Source: Osmia lignaria lignaria
Taxonomy: Eukaryota; Arthropoda; Insecta; Hymenoptera; Megachilidae
Assembly: GCF_051020975.1 (NCBI RefSeq)
Contig: NW_027478160.1
Coordinates: 7,648,001 to 7,712,000, forward strand
Length of the DNA: 64,000 bases
Direction: 5' to 3'
This document shows, in pieces, positions 46,569-61,200 of the stretch. A model generated the notes under the pieces. The model was not told where the DNA came from. It worked only from the letters and a program-made list of their open reading frames with translations, and ran no database searches. A program made the position numbers and the translations under genes. Every line of letters starts with the position of its first letter. The first letter of the stretch is position 1.

Positions 46569-48505
46569 TTGCAGATTTATCTCAAGGGAAGGGGCCTGAC
46601 GGACATATTTCGAGATATTTCTTCTTCTTGTTGTTCTTCTTCTGCACAGCTAAGCTGGAAGTGGCATTTGCAGCTCGCAATAGTGCAGAGTTATCTCAAA
46701 GAAAGTGGCCACGGTGTTTCTGTATCTCTATTATGTTGGTGCGGCTTCGGAACTTTTAAATATCTTGATATATCTCGAGAACTACGCATCTGATCAAAAA
46801 ATAACATAGAACATAAAAAGTAGGAAATCTAATTCTCTACAAAAAAGGTCTCTTAACATTTTGCCATAGCTCGCTTCGTTTCCGAGATATTTGCAGATTT
46901 ATCTCAAGGGAAGGGGCCTGACGGACATATTTCGAGATATTTCTTCTTCTTGTTGTTCTTCTTCTGCACAGCTAAGCTGGAAGTGGCATTTGCGGCTCGC
47001 ACTAGTGCAGAGTTATCTCAAAGAAAGGGGCCACGGTGTTTCTGTATCCCTATTATGTTGGTGCGGCTTCGGAACTTTTAAATATCTCGATATATCTCGA
47101 AAACTACGCTTCTGATCAAAAAATATCATAGAACATAAATTGTAGGAAACATAATTCTCTACAAAAAACGTCTCTTAACATTTTGCCATAGCTCGCTTCG
47201 TTTCCGAGATATTTGCAGATTCAGCTCAAAGGAACTGGCCTGACGGACATATTTCGAGATATTTCTTCTTCTTGTTGTTCTTCCTCTGCACAGCTAAGCT
47301 GGAAGTGGCATTTGCAGCTCGCAATAGTGCAGAGTTATCTCAAAGAAAGGGGCCACGGTGTTTCTGTATCTCTATTATGTTGGTGCGGCTTCGGAACTTT
47401 TAAATATCTTGATATATCTCGAGAACTACGCATCTGATCAAAAAATATCATATCATACTACATAAAAAGTAGGAAACTTAATTCTCTACAAGAAAGGTCT
47501 CTAAACATTTTGCCATAGCTCGCTTCGTTTCCGAGATATTTGCAGATTTATCTCAAGGGAAGGGGCCTGACGGACATATTTCGAGATATTTCTTCTTCTT
47601 GTTGTTCTTCTTCTGCACAGCTAAGCTGGAAGTGGCATTTGCAGCTCGCAATAGTGCAGAGTTATCTCAAAGAAAGTGGCCACGGTGTTTCTGTATCTCT
47701 ATTATGTTGGTGCGGCTTCGGAACTTTTAAATATCTTGATATATCTCGAGAACTACGCATCTGATCAAAAAATAACATAGAACATAAAAAGTAGGAAATC
47801 TAATTCTCTACAAAAAAGGTCTCTTAACATTTTGCCATAGCTCGCTTCGTTTCCGAGATATTTGCAGATTTATCTCAAGGGAAGGGGCCTGACGGACATA
47901 TTTCGAGATATTTCTTCTTCTTGTTGTTCTTCTTCTGCACAGCTAAGCTGGAAGTGGCATTTGCGGCTCGCACTAGTGCAGAGTTATCTCAAAGAAAGGG
48001 GCCACGGTGTTTCTGTATCCCTATTATGTTGGTGCGGCTTCGGAACTTTTAAATATCTCGATATATCTCGAAAACTACGCTTCTGATCAAAAAATATCAT
48101 AGAACATAAATTGTAGGAAACATAATTCTCTACAAAAAACGTCTCTTAACATTTTGCCATAGCTCGCTTCGTTTCCGAGATATTTGCAGATTCAGCTCAA
48201 AGGAACTGGCCTGACGGACATATTTCGAGATATTTCTTCTTCTTGTTGTTCTTCCTCTGCACAGCTAAGCTGGAAGTGGCATTTGCAGCTCGCAATAGTG
48301 CAGAGTTATCTCAAAGAAAGGGGCCACGGTGTTTCTGTATCTCTATTATGTTGGTGCGGCTTCGGAACTTTTAAATATCTTGATATATCTCGAGAACTAC
48401 GCATCTGATCAAAAAATATCATAGAACATAAAAAGTAGGAAACTTAATTCTTTACAAAAAAGGTCTCTCAACATTTTGCCATAGCTCGCTTCGTTTCCGA
48501 GATAT
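46569..48505 (+). repeat. Tandem duplication of a three-monomer block
   Basis: The block 46569-47539 (971 bases) is followed by a second copy, 47540-48505 (966). Shared private changes are GAAAGTGGCC and AAAATAACATAG. The first copy is five bases longer because of an extra TCATA-type insertion near 47447-47455, at the join between the copies. Confidence 0.75.
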
Positions 48506-51500
48506 TTGCAGATTTATCTCAAGGGAAGGGGCCTGACGGACATATTTCGAGATATTTCTTCTTCTTGTTGTTCTTCTTCTGCACAGCTAAGCTGGAAGTG
48601 GCATTTACAGCTCGCAATAGTGCAGAGTTATCTCAAAGAAAGGGGCCACGGTGTTTCTGTATCTCTATTATGTTGGTGCGGCTTCGGAACTTTTAAATAT
48701 CTTGATATATCTCGAGAACTACGCCTCTGATCGAAAAATATCATAGAACATAAAAAGTAGGAAACTTAATTCTCTACAAAAAAGGTGTCTTAACATTTTG
48801 CCATAGCTTGCTTCGTTTCCGAGATATTTGCAGATTTATCTCAAGGGAAAGGGCCTGACGGACATATTTCGAGATATTTCTTCTTCTTGTTGATCTTCTT
48901 CTGCACAGCTAAGCTGGAAGTGGCATTTGCGGCTCGCACTAGTGCAGAGTTATCTCAACGAAAGGGGCCACAGTGTTTCTGTATCTCTATTATGTTGGTG
49001 CGGCTTCGGAACTTTTAAATATCTCGATATATCTCGAAAACTACGCTTCTGATGAAAAAATATCATAGAACATAAATTGTAGGAAACATAATTCTCTACA
49101 AAAAAGGTCTCTTAACATTTTGCCATAGCTCGCTTCGTTTCCGAGATATTTGCAGATATATCTCAAGGGAAGGGGTCTGACGGACAGTTTCGAGATATTT
49201 CTTCTTCTTGTTGTTCTTCTTCTGCACAGCTAAGCTGGAAGTGGCATTTACAGCTCGCAATAGTGCAGAGTTATCTCAAAGAAAGGGGCCACGGTGTTTC
49301 TGTATCTCTATTATGTTGGTGCGGCTTCGGAACTTTTAAATATCTTGATATATCTCGAGAACTACGCATCTGATCAAAAAATATCATAGAACATAAAAAG
49401 TAGGAAACCTAATTCTCTACAAAAAAGGTCTCTTAACATTTGGCATAGCTCTCTTCGTTTCCGAGATATTTGCAGATTTATCTCAAGGGAAGGGGCCTGA
49501 CGGACATATTTCGAGATATTTCTTCTTCTTGTTGTTCTTCTTCTGTACAGCTAAGCTGAAAGTGGCATTTGCAGCTCGCAATAGTGCAGAGTTATCTCAA
49601 AGAAAGGGGCCACGGTGTTTCTGTATCTCTATTATGTTGGTGCGGCTTCGGAACTTTTAAATATCTTGATATATCTCGAGAACTACGCATCTGATCAAAA
49701 AATATCATACAACATAAAAAGTAGGAAACTTAATTCTCTACAAAAAAGGTCGCTTAACATTTTGCCATAGCTCGCTTCGTTTCCGAGATATTTGCATATT
49801 TATCTCAAGGGAAGGGGCCTGACGGACATATTTCGAGATATTTCTTCTTCTTGTTGTTCTTCTTCTGCACAGCTAAGCTGGAAGTGGCATTTGCGGCTCG
49901 CACTAGTGCAGAGTTATCTCAAAGAACGGGGCCACGGTGTTTCTGTATCCCTATTATGTTGGTGCGGCTTCGGAACTTTTAAATATCTTGATATATCTCG
50001 AGAACTACGCATCTGATCAAAAAATATCATAGAACATAAAAAGTAGGAATCCTAATTCTCTACAAAAAAGGTCTCTTAACATTTTGCCATAGCTCTCTTG
50101 GTTTCCGAGATATTTGCAGATTCAACTCAAAGGAACTGGCCTGACGGACATATTTCGAGATATTTCTTCTTCTTGTTGTTCTTCCTCTGCACAGCTAAGC
50201 TGGAAGTGGCATTTGCAGCTCGCACTAGTGCAGAGTTATCTCAAAGAACGGGGCCACGGTGTTTCTGTATCCCTATTATGTTGGTGCGGCTTCGGAACTT
50301 TTAAATATCTTGATATATCTCGAGAACTACGCATCTGATCAAAAAATATCATAGAACATAAAAAGTAGGAATCCTAATTCTCTACAAAAAAGGTCTCTTA
50401 ACATTTTGCCATAGCTCTCTTGGTTTCCGAGATATTTGCAGATTCAACTCAAAGGAACTGGCCTGACGGACATATTTCGAGATATTTCTTCTTCTTGTTG
50501 TTCTTCCTCTGCACAGCTAAGCTGGAAGTGGCATTTGCAGCTCGCAATAGTGCAGAGTTATCTCAAAGAACGGGGCCACGGTGTTTCTGTATCCCTATTA
50601 TGTTGGTGCGGCTTCGGAACTTTTAAATATCTTGATATATCTCGAGAACTACGCATCTGATCAAAAAATATCATAGAACATAAAAAGTAGGAATCCTAAT
50701 TCTCTACAAAAAAGGTCTCTTAACATTTTGCCATAGCTCTCTTCGTTTCCGAGATATTTGCAGATTCAGCTCAAAGGAACTGTCCTGACGGACATATTTC
50801 GAGATATTTCTTCTTCTTGTTGTTCTTCCTCTGCACAGCTAAGCTGGAAGTGGCATTTGCAGCTCGCAATAGTGCAGAGTTATCTCAAAGAAAGGGGCCA
50901 CGGTGTTTCTGTATCTCTATTATGTTGGTGCGGCTTCGGAACTTTTAAATATCTTGATATATCTCGAGAACTACGCATCTGATCAAAAAATATCATAGAA
51001 CAAAAAAAGTAGGAAACTTAATTCTCTACAAAAAAGGTCTCTCAACATTTTGCCACAGCTCGCTTCGTTTCCGAGATATTTGCAGATTTATCTCAAGGGA
51101 AGGGGCCTGACGGACATATTTCGAGATATTTCTTCTTCTTGTTGTTCTTCTTCTGCACAGCTAAGCTGGAAGTGGCATTTACAGCTCGCAATAGTGCAGA
51201 GTTATCTCAAAGAAAGGGGCCACGGTGTTTCTGTATCTCTATTATGTTGGTGCGGCTTCGGAACTTTTAAATATCTTGATATATCCCGAGAACTACGCCT
51301 CTGATCGAAAAATATCATAGAACATAAAAAGTAGGAAACTTAATTCTCTACAAAAAAGGTCTCTTAACATTTTGCCATAGCTCGCTTCGCTTCCGAGATA
51401 TTTGCAGATTTATCTCAAGGGAAGGGGCCTGACGGACATATTTCGAGATATTTCTTCTTCTTGTTGTTCTTCCTCTGCACAGCTAAGCTGGAAGTGGCAT

Positions 51501-52367
51501 TTGCAGCTCGCAATAGTGCAGAGTTATCTCAAAGAAAGGGGCCACGGTGTTTCTGTATCTCTATTATGTTGGTGCGGCTTCGGAACTTTTAAATATCTTG
51601 ATATATCTCGAGAACTACGCATCTGATCAAAAAATATCATAGAACACCAAAAGTAGGAAACTTAATTCTCTACAAAAAAGGTCTCTTAACATTTTGCCAT
51701 AGCTCGCTTCGTTTCCGAGATATTTGCAGATTTATCTCAAGGGAAGGGGCCTGACGGACATATTTCGAGATATTTCTTCTTCTTGTTGATCTTCTTCTGC
51801 ACAGCTAAGCTGGAAGTGGCATTTGCGGCTCGCACTAGTGCAGAGTTATCTCAACGAAAGGGGCCACAGTGTTTCTGTATCTCTATTATGTTGGTGCGGC
51901 TTCGGAACTTTTAAATATCTCGATATATCTCGAAAACTACGCTTCGGATGAAAAAATATCATAGAACATAAATTGTAGGAAACATAATTCTCTACAAAAA
52001 AGGTCTCTTAACATTTTGCCATAGCTCGCTTCGTTTCCGAGATATTTGCAGATATATCTCAAGGGAAGGGGCCTGACGGACATATTTCGAGATATTTCTT
52101 CTTCTTGTTGTTCTTCTTCTGTACAGCTAAGCTGAAAGTGGCATTTGCAGCTCGCAATAGTGCAGAGTTATCTCAAAGAAAGGGGCCACGGTGTTTCTGT
52201 ATCTCTATTATGTTGGTGCGGCTTCGGAACTTTTGAATATCTTGATATATCTCGAGAACTACGCATCTGATCAAAAAATATCATAGAACATAAAAAGTAG
52301 GAAACTTAATTCTCTACAAAAAAGGTCGCTTAACATTTTGCCATAGCTCGCTTCGTTTCCGAGATAT
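48506..52367 (+). repeat. Diverged satellite stretch
   Basis: Monomers here carry the highest density of point changes and small deletions, for example CTGACGGACAGTTTCG at 49176 and CATTTGGCATAGC at 49437. Paired variants (TTGTTGATCTTC at 48889 and 51785) show an old duplication of about nine monomers. Such disorder is expected in a zone that has escaped recent homogenisation. Confidence 0.65.
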
Positions 52368-55265
52368 TTGCATATTTATCTCAAGGGAAGGGGCCTGACG
52401 GACATATTTCGAGATATTTCTTCTTCTTGTTGTTCTTCCACTGCACAGCTAAGCTGGAAGTGGCATTTGCAGCTCGCAATAGTGCAGAGTTATCTCAAAG
52501 AAAGGGGCCACGGTGTTTCTGTATCTCTATTATGTTGGTGCGGCTTCGGAACTTTTGAATATCTTGATATATCTCGAGAACTACGCATCTGATCAAAAAA
52601 TATCATAGAACATAAAAAGTAGGAAACTCAATTCTCTACAAAAAAGGTCTCTTAACATTTTGCAATAGCTCGCTTCGTTTCCGAGATATTTGCAGATTTA
52701 TCTCAACGGAAGGTGCCTGACGGACATATTTCGAGATATTTCTTCTTCTTGTTGTTCTTGTTCTGCACAGCTAAGCTGGAAGTGGCATTTTCGGCTCGCA
52801 CTAGTGCAGAGTTATCTCAAAGAAAGGGGCCACGGTGTTTCTGTATCTCTATTATGTTGGTGCGGCTTCGGAACTTTTAAATATCTCGATATATCTCGAA
52901 AACTACGGTTCTGATCAAAAAATATCATAGAACATAAATTGTAGGAAACATAATTCTCTACAAAAAAGGTCTCTTAACATTTTGCCATAGCTCGCTTCGT
53001 TTCCGAGATATTTGCAGATTTATCTCAAGGTAAGGGGCCTGACGGACATATTTCGAGATATTTCTTCTTCTTGTTGTTCTTCTTCTGCACAGCTAAGCTG
53101 GAAGTGGCATTTGCAGCTCGCAATAGTGCATAGTTATCTGAAAGAAAGGGGCCACGGTGTTTCTGTATCTCTATTATGTTGGTGCGGCTTCGGAACTTTT
53201 AAATATCTTGATATATCTCGAGAACTACGCTTCTGATCAAAAAATATCATAGAACATAAATTGTAGGAAACATAATTCTCTACAAAAAACGTCTCTTAAC
53301 ATTTTGCCATAGCTCGCTTCGTTTCCGAGATATTTGCAGATTCAGCTCAAAGGAACTGGCCTGACGGACATATTTCGAGATATTTCTTCTTCTTGTTGTT
53401 CTTCCACTGCACAGCTAAGCTGGAAGTGGCATTTGCAGCTCGCAATAGTGCAGAGTTATCTCAAAGAAAGGGGCCACGGCGTTTCTGTATCTCTATTATG
53501 TTGGTGCGGCTTCGGAACTTTTGAATATCTTGATATATCTCGAGAACTACGCATCTGATCAAAAAATATCATAGAACATAAAAAGTAGGAAACTTAATTC
53601 TCTACAAAAAAGGTCTCTTAACATTTTGCCATAGCTCGCTTCGTTTCCGAGATATTTGCAGATTTATCTCAAGGGAAGGGGCCTGACGGCCATATTTCGA
53701 GATATTTCTTCTTCTTGTTGTTCTTCTTCTGCACAGCTAAGCTGGAAGTGGCATTTGCGGCTCGCACTAGTGCAGAGTTATCTCAACGAAAGGGGCCACG
53801 GTGTTTCTGTATCTCTGTTATGTTGGTGCGGCTTCGGAACTTTTAAATATCTCGATATATCTCGAAAACTACGCTTCTGATCAAAAAATATCATAGAACA
53901 TAAATTGTAGGAATCATAATTCTCTACAAAAAACGTCTCTTAACATTTTGCCATAGCTCGCTTCGTTTCCGAGATATTTGCAGATTCAGCTCAAAGGAAC
54001 TGGCCTGACGGACATATTTCGAGATATTCCTTCTTCTTGTTGTTATTCCTCTGCACAGCTAAGCTGGAAGTGGCATTTGCAGCTCGCAATAGTGCAGAGT
54101 TATCTCAAAGAAAGGGGCCGCGGTGTTTCTGTATCTCTATTATGTTGGTGCGGCTTCGGAACTTTTGAATATCTTGATATATCTCGAGAACTACGCATCT
54201 GATCAAAAAATATCATAGAACATAAAAAGTAGGAAACTTAATTCTCTACAAAAAAGGTCTCTTAACATTTTGCCATAGCTCGCTTCGTTTCCGAGATATT
54301 TGCAGATTTATCTCAAGGGAAGGGGCCTGACGGACATATTTCGAGATATTTCTTCTTCTTGTTGTTCTTCTTCTGCACAGCTAAGCTGGAAGTGGCATTT
54401 GCGGCTCGCACTAGTGCAGAGTTATCTCAACGAAAGGGGCCACGGTGTTTCTGTATCTCTATTATGTTGGTGCGGCTTCGGAACTTTTAAATATCTCGAT
54501 ATATCTCGAAAACTACGCTTCTGATCAAAAAATATCATAGAACATAAATTGTAGGAAACATAATTCTCTACAAAAAACGTCTCTTAACATTTTGCCATAG
54601 CTCGCTTCGTTTCCGAGATATTTGCAGATTTATCTCAAGGGAAGGGGCCTGACGGACATATTTCGAGATATTTCTTCTTCTTGTTGTTCTTCTTCTGCAC
54701 AGCTAAGCTGGAAGTGGCATTTGCGGCTCGCACTAGTGCAGAGTTATCTCAACGAAAGGGGCCACGGTGTTTCTGTATCTCTATTATGTTGGTGCGGCTT
54801 CGGAACTTTTAAATATCTCGATATATCTCGAAAACTACGCTTCTGATCAAAAAATATCATAGAACATAAATTGTAGGAAACATAATTCTCTACAAAAAAG
54901 GTCTCTTAACATTTTGCCATAGCTCGCTTCGTTTCCGAGATATTTGCAGATTTATCTCAAGGGAAGGGGCCTGACGGACATATTTCGAGATATTTCTTCT
55001 TCTTGTTGTTCTTCTTCTGCACAGCTAAGCTGAAAGTGGCATTTGCAGCTCGCAATAGTATAGAGTTATCTCAAAGAAAGGGGCCACGGTGTTTCTGTAT
55101 CTCTATTATGTTGGTGCGGCTTCGGAACTTTTAAATATCTTGATATATCTCGAGAACTACGCATCTGATCAGAAAATATCATAGAAGATAAAAAGTAGGA
55201 AACTTAATTCTCTACAAAAAAGGTCTCTTAACGTTTTGCCATAGCTCGCTTCGTTTCCGAGATAT

Positions 55266-58200
55266 TTGCAGATTTATCTCAAGGTAAGGGGCCTGACGGA
55301 CATATTTCGAGATATTTCTTCTTCTTGTTGTTCTTCTTCTGCACAGCTAAGCTGGAAGTGGCATTTGCAGCTCGCAATAGTGCATAGTTATCTGAAAGAA
55401 AGGGGCCACGGTGTTTCTGTATCTCTATTATGTTGGTGCGGCTTCGGAACTTTTGAATATCTTGATATATCTCGAGAACTACGCATCTGATCAAAAAATA
55501 TCATAGAACATAAAAAGTAGGAAACTCAATTCTCTACAAAAAAGTCTCTTAACATTTTGCAATAGCTCGCTTCGTTTCCGAGATATTTGCAGATTTATCT
55601 CAACGGAAGGTGCCTGACGGACATATTTCGAGATATTTCTTCTTCTTGTTGTTCTTGTTCTGCACAGCTAAGCTGGAAGTGGCATTTGCGGCTCGCACTA
55701 GTGCAGAGTTATCTCAAAGAAAGGGGCCACGGTGTTTCGGTATCTCTATTATGTTGGTGCGGCTTCGGAACTTTTAAATATCTCGATATATCTCGAAAAC
55801 TACGCTTCTGATCAAAAAATATCATAGAACATAAATTGTAGGAAACATAATTCTCTACAAAAAACGTCTCTTAACATTTTGCCATAGCTCGCTTCGTTTC
55901 CGAGATATTTGCAGATTCAGCTCAAAGGAACTGGCCTGACGGACATATTTCGAGATATTCCTTCTTCTTGTTGTTCTTCCTCTGCACAGCTAAGCTGGAA
56001 GTGGCATTTGCAGCTCGCAATAGTGCAGAGTTATCTCAAAGAAAGGGGCCACGGTGTTTCTGTATCTCTATTATGTTGGTGCGGCTTCGGAACTTTTGAA
56101 TATCTTGATATATCTCGAGAACTACGCATCTGATCAAAAAATATCATAGAACATAAAAAGTAGGAAACTTAATTCTCTACAAAAAAGGTCTCTTAACATT
56201 TTGCCATAGCTCGCTTCGTTTCCGAGATATTTGCAGATTTATCTCAAGGGAAGGGGCCTGACGGACATATTTCGAGATATTTCTTCTTCTTGTTGTTCTT
56301 CTTCTGCACAGCTAAGCTGGAAGTGGCATTTGCGGCTCGCACTAGTGCAGAGTTATCTCAACGAAAGGGGCCACGGTGTTTCTGTATCTCTATTATGTTG
56401 GTGCGGCTTCGGAACTTTTAAATATCTCGATATATCTCGAAAACTACGCTTCTGATCAAAAAATATCATAGAACATAAATTGTAGGAAACATAATTCTCT
56501 ACAAAAAACGTCTCTTAACATTTTGCCATAGCTCGCTTCGTTTCCGAGATATTTGCAGATTCAGCTCAAAGGAACTGGCCTGACGGACATATTTCGAGAT
56601 ATTTCTTCTTCTTGTTGTTCTTCCACTGCACAGCTAAGCTGGAAGTGGCATTTGCAGCTCGCAATAGTGCAGAGTTATCTCAAAGAAAGGGGCCACGGCG
56701 TTTCTGTATCTCTATTATGTTGGTGCGGCTTCGGAACTTTTGAATATCTTGATATATCTCGAGAACTACGCATCTGATCAAAAAATATCATAGAACATAA
56801 AAAGTAGGAAACTTAATTCTCTACAAAAAAGGTCTCTTAACATTTTGCCATAGCTCGCTTCGTTTCCGAGATATTTGCAGATTTATCTCAAGGGAAGGGG
56901 CCTGACGGCCATATTTCGAGATATTTCTTCTTCTTGTTGTTCTTCTTCTGCACAGCTAAGCTGGAAGTGGCATTTGCGGCTCGCACTAGTGCAGAGTTAT
57001 CTCAACGAAAGGGGCCACGGTGTTTCTGTATCTCTGTTATGTTGGTGCGGCTTCGGAACTTTTAAATATCTCGATATATCTCGAAAACTACGCTTCTGAT
57101 CAAAAAATATCATAGAACATAAATTGTAGGAAACATAATTCTCTACAAAAAAGGTCTCTTAACATTTTGCCATAGCTCGCTTCGTTTCCGAGATATTTGC
57201 AGATTTATCTCAAGGGAAGGGGCCTGACGGACATATTTCGAGATATTTCTTCTTCTTGTTGTTCTTCTTCTGCACAGCTAAGCTGAAAGTGGCATTTGCA
57301 GCTCGCAATAGTGCAGAGTTATCTCAAAGAAAGGGGCCACGGTGTTTCTGTATCTCTATTATGTTGGTGCGGCTTCGGAACTTTTAAATATCTTGATATA
57401 TCTCGAGAACTACGCATCTGATCAGAAAATATCATAGAAGATAAAAAGTAGGAAACTTAATTCTCTACAAAAAAGGTCTCTTAACATTTTGCCATAGCTC
57501 GCTTCGTTTCCGAGATATTTGCAGATTTATCTCAAGGTAAGGGGCCTGACGGACATATTTCGAGATATTCCTTCTTCTTGTTGTTCTTCTTCTGCACAGC
57601 TAAGCTGGAAGTGGCATTTGCAGCTCGCAATAGTGCAGAGTTATCTCAAAGAAAGGGGCCACGGTGTTTCTGTATCTCTATTATGTTGGTGCGGCTTCGG
57701 AACTTTTGAATATCTTGATATATCTCGAGAACTACGCATCTGATCAAAAAATATCATAGAACATAAAAAGTAGGAAACTCAATTCTCTACAAAAAAGTCT
57801 CTTAACATTTTGCAATAGCTCGCTTCGTTTCCGAGATATTTGCAGATTTATCTCAACGGAAGGTGCCTGACGGACATATTTCGAGATATTTCTTCTTCTT
57901 GTTGTTCTTGTTCTGCACAGCTAAGCTGGAAGTGGCATTTGCGGCTCGCACTAGTGCAGAGTTATCTCAAAGAAAGGGGCCACGGTGTTTCGGTATCTCT
58001 ATTATGTTGGTGCGGCTTCGGAACTTTTAAATATCTCGATATATCTCGAAAACTACGCTTCTGATCAAAAAATATCATAGAACATAAATTGTAGGAAACA
58101 TAATTCTCTACAAAAAACGTCTCTTAACATTTTGCCATAGCTCGCTTCGTTTCCGAGATATTTGCAGATTCAGCTCAAAGGAACTGGCCTGACGGACATA

Positions 58201-61200
58201 TTTCGAGATATTCCTTCTTCTTGTTGTTCTTCCTCTGCACAGCTAAGCTGGAAGTGGCATTTGCAGCTCGCAATAGTGCAGAGTTATCTCAAAGAAAGGG
58301 GCCACGGTGTTTCTGTATCTCTATTATGTTGGTGCGGCTTCGGAACTTTTGAATATCTTGATATATCTCGAGAACTACGCATCTGATCAAAAAATATCAT
58401 AGAACATAAAAAGTAGGAAACTTAATTCTCTACAAAAAAGGTCTCTTAACATTTTGCCATAGCTCGCTTCGTTTCCGAGATATTTGCAGATTTATCTCAA
58501 GGGAAGGGGCCTGACGGACATATTTCGAGATATTTCTTCTTCTTGTTGTTCTTCTTCTGCACAGCTAAGCTGGAAGTGGCATTTGCGGCTCGCACTAGTG
58601 CAGAGTTATCTCAACGAAAGGGGCCACGGTGTTTCTGTATCTCTATTATGTTGGTGCGGCTTCGGAACTTTTAAATATCTTGATATATCTCGAGAACTAC
58701 GCATCTGATCAGAAAATATCATAGAAGATAAAAAGTAGGAAACTTAATTCTCTACAAAAAAGGTCTCTTAACGTTTTGCCATAGCTCGCTTCGTTTCCGA
58801 GATATTTGCAGATTTATCTCAAGGTAAGGGGCCTGACGGACATATTTCGAGATATTTCTTCTTCTTGTTGTTCTTCTTCTGCACAGCTAAGCTGGAAGTG
58901 GCATTTGCAGCTCGCAATAGTGCATAGTTATCTGAAAGAAAGGGGCCACGGTGTTTCTGTATCTCTATTATGTTGGTGCGGCTTCGGAACTTTTGAATAT
59001 CTTGATATATCTCGAGAACTACGCATCTGATCAAAAAATATCATAGAACATAAAAAGTAGGAAACTCAATTCTCTACAAAAAAGTCTCTTAACATTTTGC
59101 AATAGCTCGCTTCGTTTCCGAGATATTTGCAGATTTATCTCAACGGAAGGTGCCTGACGGACATATTTCGAGATATTTCTTCTTCTTGTTGTTCTTGTTC
59201 TGCACAGCTAAGCTGGAAGTGGCATTTGCGGCTCGCACTAGTGCAGAGTTATCTCAAAGAAAGGGGCCACGGTGTTTCGGTATCTCTATTATGTTGGTGC
59301 GGCTTCGGAACTTTTAAATATCTCGATATATCTCGAAAACTACGCTTCTGATCAAAAAATATCATAGAACATAAATTGTAGGAAACATAATTCTCTACAA
59401 AAAACCTCTCTTAACATTTTGCCATAGCTCGCTTCGTTTCCGAGATATTTGCAGATTCAGCTCAAAGGAACTGGCCTGACGGACATATTTCGAGATATTC
59501 CTTCTTCTTGTTGTTCTTCCTCTGCACAGCTAAGCTGGAAGTGGCATTTGCAGCTCGCAATAGTGCAGAGTTATCTCAAAGAAAGGGGCCACGGTGTTTC
59601 TGTATCTCTATTATGTTGGTGCGGCTTCGGAACTTTTGAATATCTTGATATATCTCGAGAACTACGCATCTGATCAAAAAATATCATAGAACATAAAAAG
59701 TAGGAAACTTAATTCTCTACAAAAAAGGTCTCTTAACATTTTGCCATAGCTCGCTTCGTTTCCGAGATATTTGCAGATTTATCTCAAGGGAAGGGGCCTG
59801 ACGGACATATTTCGAGATATTTCTTCTTCTTGTTGTTCTTCTTCTGCACAGCTAAGCTGGAAGTGGCATTTGCGGCTCGCACTAGTGCAGAGTTATCTCA
59901 ACGAAAGGGGCCACGGTGTTTCTGTATCTCTATTATGTTGGTGCGGCTTCGGAACTTTTAAATATCTCGATATATCTCGAAAACTACGCTTCTGATCAAA
60001 AAATATCATAGAACATAAATTGTAGGAAACATAATTCTCTACAAAAAACGTCTCTTAACATTTTGCCATAGCTCGCTTCGTTTCCGAGATATTTGCAGAT
60101 TCAGCTCAAAGGAACTGGCCTGACGGACATATTTCGAGATATTTCTTCTTCTTGTTGTTCTTCCACTGCACAGCTAAGCTGGAAGTGGCATTTGCAGCTC
60201 GCAATAGTGCAGAGTTATCTCAAAGAAAGGGGCCACGGCGTTTCTGTATCTCTATTATGTTGGTGCGGCTTCGGAACTTTTGAATATCTTGATATATCTC
60301 GAGAACTACGCATCTGATCAAAAAATATCATAGAACATAAAAAGTAGGAAACTTAATTCTCTACAAAAAAGGTCTCTTAACATTTTGCCATAGCTCGCTT
60401 CGTTTCCGAGATATTTGCAGATTTATCTCAAGGGAAGGGGCCTGACGGCCATATTTCGAGATATTTCTTCTTCTTGTTGTTCTTCTTCTGCACAGCTAAG
60501 CTGGAAGTGGCATTTGCGGCTCGCACTAGTGCAGAGTTATCTCAACGAAAGGGGCCACGGTGTTTCTGTATCTCTGTTATGTTGGTGCGGCTTCGGAACT
60601 TTTAAATATCTCGATATATCTCGAAAACTACGCTTCTGATCAAAAAATATCATAGAACATAAATTGTAGGAAACATAATTCTCTACAAAAAAGGTCTCTT
60701 AACATTTTGCCATAGCTCGCTTCGTTTCCGAGATATTTGCAGATTTATCTCAAGGGAAGGGGCCTGACGGACATATTTCGAGATATTTCTTCTTCTTGTT
60801 GTTCTTCTTCTGCACAGCTAAGCTGAAAGTGGCATTTGCAGCTCGCAATAGTGCAGAGTTATCTCAAAGAAAGGGGCCACGGTGTTTCTGTATCTCTATT
60901 ATGTTGGTGCGGCTTCGGAACTTTTAAATATCTTGATATATCTCGAGAACTACGCATCTGATCAGAAAATATCATAGAAGATAAAAAGTAGGAAACTTAA
61001 TTCTCTACAAAAAAGGTCTCTTAACATTTTGCCATAGCTCGCTTCGTTTCCGAGATATTTGCAGATTTATCTCAAGGTAAGGGGCCTGACGGACATATTT
61101 CGAGATATTCCTTCTTCTTGTTGTTCTTCTTCTGCACAGCTAAGCTGGAAGTGGCATTTGCAGCTCGCAATAGTGCAGAGTTATCTCAAAGAAAGGGGCC

